In this document: positions 55,628 to 64,000 of the stretch, piece by piece
Layout of the letters: each line of letters opens with the position of its first letter
Position numbering within the stretch: position 1 is the first letter of the stretch
Assembly (NCBI GenBank): GCA_031216915.1
Contig: CM062296.1
Coordinates: 449,314,287 to 449,378,286, forward strand
Direction of reading: 5' to 3'
From: Pictodentalium vernedei
Taxonomy: Eukaryota; Mollusca; Scaphopoda; Dentaliida; Dentaliidae
Length of the DNA: 64,000 nucleotides
The notes under the pieces: model-generated
Seen by the model: only the letters and a program-made list of their open reading frames with translations
What the model was told of the DNA's origin: nothing
The model's database searches: none
Position numbers and translations under genes: made by a program

Positions 55628-56236
55628 GTGATAAAGCAAGATGCTTTAGAAAATTATACGCCATTTATTTCTGAAGGCTTTGTTTCCCTTGATGGGGATA
55701 AGCACTGTTCCTTACCAATAAAAATACTGAGAGACAAAGGGGCTACTCAGTCTTTAATGTTAGAAGGCATTTTGCCATTTTCTGAAGAAAGTGCTACAGG
55801 GGCACAAGTTCTAGTATCAGGTATTGAGTCAAACTCTTTAAATGTCCCACTTCATAAAATAAATTTGAAAAGTAGTTTAGTAAATGGGACTGTGACAGTA
55901 GGAATCAGACCTACTCTACCTGTAAAAGGTATTTCTTTATTTTTGGGAAATGACTTAGCTGGTGACAAAGTCACTGTAGAACCTCAAATGGTGGATAAGC
56001 CGAGCACAGATGAAAGTATTATTAATCTGAAGGAATGTTTTCCTTTTGCCTTTCCAGCATGTGCTGTGACTCGATCCATGGCAAAGAAAGCTGAGATTCA
56101 TACCAACCTCAATTGTGATAAACTGAACAGCAAAGCTGAGGATAAGAACAGTCACAGAATTACGGATTCTGAAGACATTGATTTGTCTCAGACATTTTTG
56201 ACTCAGTGTGATGACTCCTCCAGAAATTGTAAATAG
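55628..56236 (+). pseudogene. Protease-position region of the Gmr1-like fossil
   Basis: Fossil region between gag and integrase, where the retropepsin of such elements sits. The fold match (EGFVSL, LPIKILRD, PLHKINLKSSLV, LFLGNDLA) is in keeping with a gypsy protease; it is weaker than the other parts. Confidence 0.55.
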
Positions 56237-56269
56237 GCCACTACACCTGAGAGTTATAAAGGGACCTCC

Positions 56270-57676
56270 TTGAATGTCATTTCCTGGACTTCTTTAATTC
56301 AGGAACAGGAAAGTGATCCTGACCTTGCCGAGCCACGTGAAAGGGCTCCAACAGAGGGAGAAGCCCAGAACTCCCCTGTCTGTTATTTTAAAAAATCTGA
56401 TGTACTCATGAGGAAATGGCGACCACCAGAAGTACCTTCCAATAGTGATTGGGAGGTTATTTATCAAATAGTTGTCTCCACTAAATACCGGAATGAAATA
56501 ATAAGCCTGGCTCATGAAAATCCAATGGCTGGATATTTGGGAATTAGGAAGACCTACTCTTGTATTCAGCAATGTTTTTACTGGCCCAAGCTTCGACAGG
56601 ATGTTGTCAAATTTTGTAAAACCTGCCACACCTGTCAAATTGTAGGAAAACCCAATCAGAAGATTCCTCCTGCTCCCCTTCAACCAATCCCTGCTTTTGA
56701 GGAGCCATTTAGTAGAATTATTATTGATTGTGTTGGCCCATTGCCTAGAACAAGATCTGGAAATGAATATCTTCTTACCATCATGTGTGCTTCTACACGA
56801 TTTCCTGAGGCTATACCTCTAAGAAATATTAAAACTAAGACTATAGTTAAGGCCTTGATAAAATTTTTCACGACTTTCAGTCTACCCAGGTCATTGCAAT
56901 CAGACCAAGGCTCAAATTTTATGTCAAACATTTTTCAGCAGGTGATGTATGAGCTCAAAATTAAGCAGAACACATCAAGTGCCTACCATCCCGAAAGTCA
57001 AGGAGTTCTTGAACGCTTCCATCAAACATTGAAGACCATGATAAAGGCCTATGGGGAGGATAATGAGCAGGATTGGGATGAAGGAGTACATCTCTTCTTA
57101 TTTGCAGTCCGTGAGACTGTACAGGAATCTCTGGGGTTCAGTCCTTTTGAATTAGTGTTTGGACACTCAGTGAGGGGTCCACTCACTGCTTTGAAGGAGA
57201 AATGGCTCGAGGAAGAGCCACCTGAAATTTCTCTTCTGGACTATGTGTCCACTTTTAAGGAAAAATTGCACCAGGCCAGAGAAATGGCAAATAAACATTT
57301 ACAGAAATCCCAGAGTTATATGAGGACCTGGTATTATAAAAAGGCAAAATTTCGCACCTTTAAACCTGGGGACAAGGTGCTAGTATTATTCCCTTTAAAG
57401 GGCAATGCTTTACAAGCAAGATATTCAGGCCCTTATATTGTTAAGCACAAGATCAGTGATACTGATTATGTTGTTGAGACTCCCGATAGACTCAAAAATA
57501 CTCAGCTGTGCCATATAAATATGTTGAAAAAATATTATGAGAAAGAACCAAGCTCTCTACCAGTCTCAACAGTCACCCACATGGATGAGGTGGAAATTCC
57601 TGTGGAGGATATTCATGAAGGCGGTGAAAATGTACCTCTGAAGTTACAGAACACAGATGTCCTGAGAGATCTATAA
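56270..57676 (+). pseudogene. Integrase region of the Gmr1-like fossil
   Basis: Fossil region. Zinc-binding HHCC part (HENPMAGYLGIRKTY, then CKTCHTCQ), the catalytic core with IDCVGPLPRTRSGNEYLLTI, LQSDQGSNF and YHPESQGVLERFHQTLK, and a GPY/F module (ARYSGPYIV, then LCHINMLKKYY). It lies upstream of the reverse transcriptase region. Confidence 0.88.
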
Positions 57677-57757
57677 AATAAAATAGATTATTTACTGCCT
57701 GACCATAGAAAAGATTTCGTTGATTTAATTTTCAAATATCAACACTTATTTCCCGAT

Positions 57758-58770
57758 GTGCCAAGTAGGACATCAGTTATTTTTCATGATGTTGATGTGG
57801 GAGGAGCAAACCCCATCAAACAGCATCCATATAGATTGAACCCTTTCAAAGCTGAGATCATGCAAAAGGAAATACAATATATGCTGGACAATGATATCAT
57901 TGAACCTAGCCATAGCAACTGGAGTTCACCCTGTATACTCGTACCAAAACCTGATGGGAGTTACCGATTTTGTACGGATTACCGAAAACTGAACAGCCTC
58001 ACCAAAACAGACAGTTTTCCAATTCCAAGAATTGATGATTGCATTGACAAACTTGGCCATGCTAAATTTGTGACAAAATTTGACTTGTTAAAGGGTTATT
58101 GGCAAGTCCCTTTAACAGAAAAAAGCAAAAGAAATAGCCGATTACAGCACAAGTTGATACCATTGTAAATTTTCCAGTACCAAGCTCTAAAAAAGAGCTC
58201 ATGAGATTCTTAGGCATGGCTGGATATTATAGAAAATTTTGTTTAAATTTCTCAGATGTTGTCTCCCCTTTGACCAGTTTTTTGAGCAAAAGGGTTAGGT
58301 TTGTTTGGACTGAGGAGTGCCAGAAATTCTTTAACAGAATAAAAACTTTATTAAATAATTCCCCTATCCTGGCCAATCCCAATTATGAAAAGCCCTTCAA
58401 ATTATTTATAGATGCAAGTGACAATGGAGCAGGTGGGTATATTGCCCAGGAAGATTCCCAAGGTATTGATCACCCTGTATGTTATTTCTCCAGAAAAGTT
58501 CTCAAACATCAAAAGAATTACGCTACAGTAGAAAAAGAAACTTTGGCTCTAATTTTGGCATTAACCCATTTTGATGTGTATCTAGGAACCATCCAATGCC
58601 CAATTACAGTTTACACCGATCATAACCCCTTAACTTTTATCAATAAAATGAAAAACAAGAATCAAAAGATTATTGGGTGGAGTTTAGCCCTTCAAGAATA
58701 TAATTTAGAGATTAGGCATATTTCGGGAAGAGATAATGTTGTAGATGATGCTCTTTCCAGAATATCCTAA
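57758..58770 (+). pseudogene. Reverse transcriptase and RNase H region of the Gmr1-like fossil
   Basis: Fossil region. Reverse transcriptase words are IIEPSHSNWSSPCILVPKPD, YRFCTDYRKLN and FDLLKGYWQVPL. Further on come FLGMAGYYRKFC and the RNase H part (LFIDASDNGAGGYIAQ, TVEKETLALILALTHF, VYTDHNPLTF, ISGRDNVVDDALSR). All are gypsy type. Confidence 0.85.
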
Positions 58771-58940
58771 TTTAAAATGATTTGATCGGTCCCCATTCAC
58801 TTCAAGTGTATATATATATGTGTTTATTAAAAAAAAAAGAATTTGTTAAGATTATCGTGTGTGTATTGTAAACCAGTCAGAGTCTGCTAAAGTTATATAA
58901 AAGTTTTCAGTATCTTCAAACTATTTTTTAAGGTGGGGTG

Positions 58941-59637
58941 TGTTATATAGCCCCATATTATATTGAGATCGATATATCCTTAGTGGATAATTATATTGAG
59001 ATTGATATTTTTTTCTGCATTTTCTGACTGGTCTCACTCATTTGCACTGAGTGACCTTTGTTTACATCTTTGTTTCAGTAATATATTGTACATATAGCTG
59101 TTGATTGTTTAAGTAGGTCAAGGACCTTGTTTACTTGAACTATGACAGAATCACCAAGAAACTGTTAGAACTTTGTAGAATTTTCATCTTCTGGAACATT
59201 CTATCTGGTTACTATATAAAGGTTTGTCAACAGAATTCAAAAACTCATTTTTTTAGAAAGCCATTTCAGAAAGACTCACTTCAGTTGTTTCCATTGGAGA
59301 TTATTATTGTTTCAGAACAGTGCATTTATTATAGAAGCAGCGCTTCTTTGTGAATTTGGAAGATTGTTTCCAAAAGAGAATTTTGAAGAGAATCTATTGG
59401 TCTTGGAAAAGAGAATTTATACTTTCTGTGAAACAGAAAAATATTATTTTGTGAAAAGCCAGAATTCTACAGGATTGTTTGGAAATTACCTGTGGCGCCA
59501 TTACTTCTTGGATTTTTACTCCATTTGAATTTTGAGGAGGATTTTATTATATTTTATTGGAGACTGCTGAAATTTCTAAGTGAAAATTTTATTACAAATC
59601 TACGGGATACTGTTTCTGAAGAGACATTCTTGGATTT
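58941..59637 (+). repeat. Right LTR of the Gmr1-like fossil
   Basis: It starts TGTTATATAGCCCC after a purine-rich tract (aaggtggggtg). About 98 percent match to the left LTR. 59638-59900 after it was not assigned. Confidence 0.8.
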
Positions 59638-59904
59638 AATACTACCAGCTGGTAACTTTCTTCACAAGATTCCTCACCACTGGATTACTGGATTCTGTCA
59701 AACTGTACTTTGGACTAATTCAATAATTGATAAGTACCACTGTTTTTATTTTCTGTAAACCAATTAGTGTAAAAGATCATTGGATCATTTTTTTTATATT
59801 AAATTTTTTTAATTAAATTTCAGAATAGTTAAATTCACAGTTATTGTTGCTAATTCTCAGATTTCTTTCTGTTACCAATATCAACTAGCAAGTGTTTTAG
59901 CACA

Positions 59905-61933
59905 CTAAAACATATGTCTCCCCTTCCTCTTGAGGTCAGAGGTCAAGGTCACATGCAGTTCATCAAGGTAGCGGACATGCGGTTTCATGATGACACATAA
60001 ACATGTCAAAAAAAAAAATTCTGGTTTGGACAATTATCCCTATTTAAAGTACATAAATTTGACCTTGAGGTCAAGAGCACATGAAGGTCATGATGCCATG
60101 TGGTCTCATTGTGATACATCCACATGTCAATCATCTAAGTCCTAGGTCAAAAAACAAAAAAGTTCTGATCTGGACAATTATTCCCCATTTGAAGTACATA
60201 AATTTGACCTTGAGGTCAAAGGTCAAGGTCACATGCAGTTCATCAAGGTAGCGGACATGCGGTTTCATGGTGACACATCCACATGTCCCCCCCCCCCCCC
60301 CCCCCCCCCCCCAAAATCTGGTCTGGACAATTACTCCCTATTTAAAGTACATAAATTTGACCTTGAGGTCAAGGTCACATGAAGGTCATGGTTACATGTG
60401 ACATGCGTTCTATTTGCGATACATCCACATGTCAAATATCTAAGTCGTAGGTCAAAAAACAAAAAAGTTCTGGTCTGGATAATTATTCCCTATTTGAAGT
60501 ACATAAATTTGACCTTAAGGTCAGAGGTCAAGGTCACATGTAGGTCATTGAGGTAGACAACATGTGGTCTCATGGTGACACATCCACATGTCAAATAACC
60601 AAGTCCTAGGTCAAAAAACAAAAAAATTCTGGTCTGGACAATCACTCCCTATTTGAAGTACATAAATTTGACCTTGAGGTCAAGGTCACATGAAGGTCAC
60701 GACATGCAGTCTCATGGTGACACATCCACATGTCAAATAACCAAGTCCTAGGTCAAAAAACACAAAAAATCTGGTCTGGACAATTACTCCATATTTGAAG
60801 TACATAAATTTGACCTTGAGGTCAAGGTCACATGAATGTCACAATGGTATGTGACACACCGGATCATGGTGATACATCCACGTGCCAAATATCTAAGGCC
60901 TGGCTCAAAAGACAAACAAGTTTTGGTCTGGACAAAGTTTCCTTGAAAAAAGCACAAATCTGACCTTCAGATCAAAGGTCAAGGTCACATGAAGGTCACA
61001 ATGGTACGCTACACACCGGCTCATGGTGATACATCCACATGCCAAATATCTAAAAAACAAAAAGATTTTGGTCTGGACAATTACTCCCTATTTGAAGTAC
61101 GTAAATTTGACCTTGAGGTCAAGGTCACATGAAGGTCATGACATGCGGTCTCATGGTGACACATCCACATGTCAAATAACCAAGTCCTAGGTCAAAAAAA
61201 AAAAATCTGGTCTTGACAATTACTCCCTATTTGAAGTACATAAATTTGACCTTGAGGTCAAGGTCACATGAAGGTCACAATGGTATGCGACACACTGGCT
61301 CATGGTGATACATCCACGTGCCAAATATCTAAGGCCTGGCTCAAAAGACAAACAAGTTTTGGTCTGGACAAAGTTTCCTTGAAAAAGCACAAATCTGACC
61401 TTCAGATCAAAGGTCAAGGTCACATGAAGGTCACAATGGTACGCTACACACCGGCTCATGGTGATACATCCACATGCCAAATATCTAAAGCCTGACTTGA
61501 AATACAAAGAAATTCTAGTCCAGACAGTTCCCCTTAAAAAAGCGCATAAATCTGACCTTCAGGTCAAAAGTCAAGGTCACATGAAGGTCACTATGGTACA
61601 CTGCACACCGGTTCATGGCGATACATCCACATGCCAAGTATCTAAGGTGTAGGTCAAAAGACACAAAAAGTTATGGCCTGGACAAAGTTTGTGTGATGTT
61701 TCCCTTAAAAAAAACACATAAATCTGACCTTCAGGTCAAAGGTCAAGGTCACATGAAGGTCACTATGGTACACTGCACACCGGCTCATGGTGATACATCC
61801 ACATGCCAAGTATCTAAGGTGTAGGTCAAAAGACAAAAAAGTTATGTCCCGGACAAAGTTTGTATGAGAAGAAGAAGAAGAAGAAGAATATACACTAAAA
61901 CAATATGTCTCCCTTCTGGGAAGGGGAGACATA
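59905..61933 (+). repeat. 150-bp tandem-core element with gaa microsatellite and hairpin end
   Basis: About 13 units of about 150 bp share aagtacataaatttgacctt, gaggtcaaggtcacatg and gtgacacatccacatgtc. The end is (gaa)n at 61866-61889, then cactaaaacaa, then the hairpin tatgtctcccttc / gaaggggagacata (61904-61933). The same acactaaaaca-tatgtctccc word opens the array at 59909. A C-run is at 60288-60312. Open frames inside are by-products of the unit. Confidence 0.85.
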
Positions 61934-61967
61934 ATAATATTTCCATACCGTAACAACCATCTAGGCA

Positions 61968-62950
61968 TTATATGGAGTCAACCTAACAAGTTACAATGAA
62001 ATCCTTCCATGAATATGACCTTTTGACTATGCTAAATGTTTTTGGGCTTGGGCAGCCATCAAGGCTGAATGACCGTGATCAAAATGGGACGTTCTCATCC
62101 AGACATTATTTGGAGTCATCCTACCCAAGTTACAATGAAATCCCTTCATAAATATGACCTGTAGACTGTGCTAAAGGTTTTCGGGCTTCGGGCCCCTGTA
62201 GCTGTCACAGTTGCCCAATCATGTCCAAAAGGGGACTTTCTCATCTAGACATTATATGAAGTCAACCTAACAAGTTACAATGAAATCCCTCCATAAATAT
62301 GACCTGTAGACTGTGCTAAAGGTTTTCGGCTCGGGCAGTCATCACGGTTGATAGATCATGCCCAAATGGGGAAATTCTCATCTAGACATCATACGGAGTC
62401 ATCCTACCAAGTTACAATGAAATCCCTCCATATTAAACATGACCTGCAGACTGTGCTAAAAGTTTTTTTGTTTTGGGCTTGGGCAGCCATCACGGTTGAC
62501 AGATCATGCCCAAAGGGGGATGTTCTCATCTAGGCATTATACAGAGGCATCCTACCAAGTTACAATGAAATCCCTTCATAAATACGACCTGTAGACTGTG
62601 CTAATGGTTTTCAGGTTTTGGGCTCGGGCAGCCATACCTGTTGACCGATCACGACCAAAAGGGGACATTCTCATGTAGACACGACCTCAAACCTGCATAT
62701 GAAATTTCGTGACGATCAGACAAGAACTACCAGGTGTAGCCTATACCTGAAGGTTGAATAAAAAACTTTAACCACAAACTTTAACCAAAACTCCAAATGT
62801 CTTCTACACAGGAAAACAAAACAAAAAAAACCCCACTTGAACCTTCAGTAAAAAACTTTAACCACAAACTTTAACCAAAACTCTAAATGTTAACAGACGG
62901 ATGGACAAAAGTCATTACTATAGCCCGCACTGTAAACAGTCGGGCTAAAA
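61968..62950 (+). repeat. 145-bp satellite, right part, with hairpin end
   Basis: The array resumes in register with 53574. About five more units follow, then a lead with aaaactttaaccacaaact twice, acagacggatggaca, and the hairpin tagcccgcactgt / acagtcgggcta (62921-62947). Confidence 0.85.
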
Positions 62951-63029
62951 ATGAAAAACCAACCATAAACTGTTAACCCTTATGGGCCTAGTTCAGCTTG
63001 TGAGAAATTAGTATGTTTGGGAGTTTCAC

Positions 63030-63150
63030 AGTTGCTTGCAGTTGCTTGGTGGTTCTCTCCACGCACTCCAGCATCCTCCACCCATAAAACTGTTTGACAC
63101 AACGTGACACTGGCTCTTGAAAGTGTTGTTAAACCCCAATAAATAAATAA
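63030..63150 (+). mobile_element. SINE 3' fragment of the 5S-type body
   Basis: ttgcttggtggttctctcc, catcctccacccataaaact and aagtgttgttaaaccccaat are followed by (aaat)n. It is 5' truncated. Confidence 0.7.
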
Positions 63151-63344
63151 AGCGCTGAAAACATGAAATCATGAACATTATTATTCAGCTGATTTGACTC
63201 GAAACAAGAATTGATATAAGAATCTGTTGCCTGCTTCGATTAAAGAATTTTTCGAAGTGAAATTTCCATAGGGTTCTAACCAGGAGGTCTATTGACTGAA
63301 GGTTTGCTTGTACTTCTATTGCTTTTTCACGGAATGCAAGTTAT

Positions 63345-63600
63345 TACAATTATAAAGGAACACTGTTAATTGAATGGCCTTTTTGGCAGTAAGAAAATAT
63401 TCAATTAACTGGAGTATACAATTAACAGAAATTTGTCACTTTCCAATATTCTAGTGATAAACTGAGGATTTACCCGTATTCTATAATATCTTATAATAAA
63501 TAATGGAACTCTGTCAAACAAGATCAAATATATTAAATAAATACCTGTACAAGTATTTGATGTTCTGAGGCCAAATAGGTCAGAATTATTTGGAAGATTT
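63345..63600 (-). mobile_element. pogo/Tigger-like MITE, partial
   Basis: actgttaattgaatggcc, gtatacaattaacag and aactctgtcaaacaagatc match the copies at 23962 and 26352 on the other strand. The rest of the family (far side) is missing or outside. Confidence 0.55.
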
Positions 63601-63902
63601 ATTTATTGGTGTGTAAGGCAGGGAGGGAGGCGGGGAAAAAACTGCTGACACGCCGTCTCATTTTTTGGTATTATTCGGACCCACCCACCCTTACCTGCAA
63701 TTTTTTCTGACAAATTTTTGACCCCCCCCCCCATCAAAAGCTTATGTTTTGCAGGTACACTGAATCTGAATGGTTTTGCAAGTCAATATAATAAAATGTA
63801 ATGTGATGTACATGATCAATACCATCAATGCATGTTCAATACCTGTCACCAGAAAAAAAACTCAAACAATTAACTGGTAGAGTGCTGGAAGCCAAGACAC
63901 AC

Positions 63903-63964
63903 TGCTCTGTCACATTTCACTGGATAGTGTCCAGAGGCACTATCCAATGAAATGTGACAGAGCA
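63903..63964. repeat. Short palindrome
   Basis: Arms tgctctgtcacatttcactg... / ...aatgaaatgtgacagagca pair at 26 of 27 positions, about an 8-bp loop. Confidence 0.8.
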
Positions 63965-64000
63965 ATATTGGATGAAAAAACTCTGTGTCCCAGGACATTT

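Larger units (their letters stand above)
53575..59637 (+). mobile_element. LTR retroelement fossil, Ty3/gypsy superfamily, Gmr1-like
   Basis: Two long terminal repeats (about 53575-54271 and 58941-59637) enclose gag-like, integrase and reverse transcriptase-RNase H regions on the plus strand. The order is integrase before reverse transcriptase, as in Gmr1-like gypsy elements and unlike most gypsy elements. A purine-rich tract ends just before the right LTR, and the LTR starts TGTTATATAG. The LTRs differ at about 13 of 697 positions (near 98 percent identity), so the insertion is fairly recent, perhaps one to ten million years by generic rates. It is broken, with roughly five breaks. It sits in the 145-bp satellite, probably in COX17 intron or upstream sequence. 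The outer right limit is uncertain. Confidence 0.88.

Noticed and set aside
51350-62950. CRISPR-like or bacterial repeats
   Set aside because: The periodic units are eukaryotic satellites with diverged whole units; there are no constant short repeats with unique spacers.
50640-64000. Upstream coding exon of COX17
   Set aside because: No stretch encoding a KPCCACPETKK-like peptide was found on the minus strand; it may be outside the window.

Overview
This is a repeat-dense, AT-rich invertebrate nuclear window. It holds parts of three host genes: a complete DNAJB13 (radial-spoke Hsp40), the first coding exon of an MSP/ASH-domain gene, and the last exons of COX17. The repeat set (5S-derived and tRNA-derived SINEs with shared 3' parts, and tandem-core elements with a terminal hairpin of the kind known as pearl or Helentron-related in bivalves) suggests a mollusc, probably a marine bivalve or gastropod. 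The species cannot be told from the sequence.

Layout. 1-1571 is a 169-bp satellite with hairpin ends. 1572-7380 is mostly DNA-transposon debris. It includes a TTAA-flanked foldback element (4667-7269) that carries a second inverted-repeat element. 7381-7530 (minus) is the MSP/ASH first exon. 7531-7933 is the 403-bp gap between its ATG and that of DNAJB13, a likely shared promoter. DNAJB13 runs 7934-36703 (plus) in seven coding exons. Its 954 coding bases lie in 28.8 kb, and nearly all the rest is transposon-filled intron. The 3' half of exon 3 is part of a near-identical 477-bp tandem duplication. 37440-49190 is a convergent intergenic block of SINEs, arrays and inverted repeats. 49190-50635 (minus) holds the last coding exon of COX17 and a probable UTR-only terminal exon. 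50640-64000 is probably COX17 intron or upstream sequence. It holds a 145-bp satellite split by an LTR-retroelement fossil of Gmr1 type (integrase before reverse transcriptase) and by a second tandem-core element.

How the genes relate. DNAJB13 is an axonemal protein and MSP/ASH domains are common in ciliary proteins, so their head-to-head start codons suggest a co-regulated cilia pair. COX17 is an unrelated mitochondrial copper chaperone that converges on DNAJB13 from the right.

A theme of the repeats is one shared build: hairpin, short spacer, 4-bp-type microsatellite, tandem core. It recurs at about ten sites with cores that look unrelated. A second theme is nesting that can be read from target-site duplications (TTAA, 8 bp, 9 bp, 11 bp, 14 bp, 17 bp).
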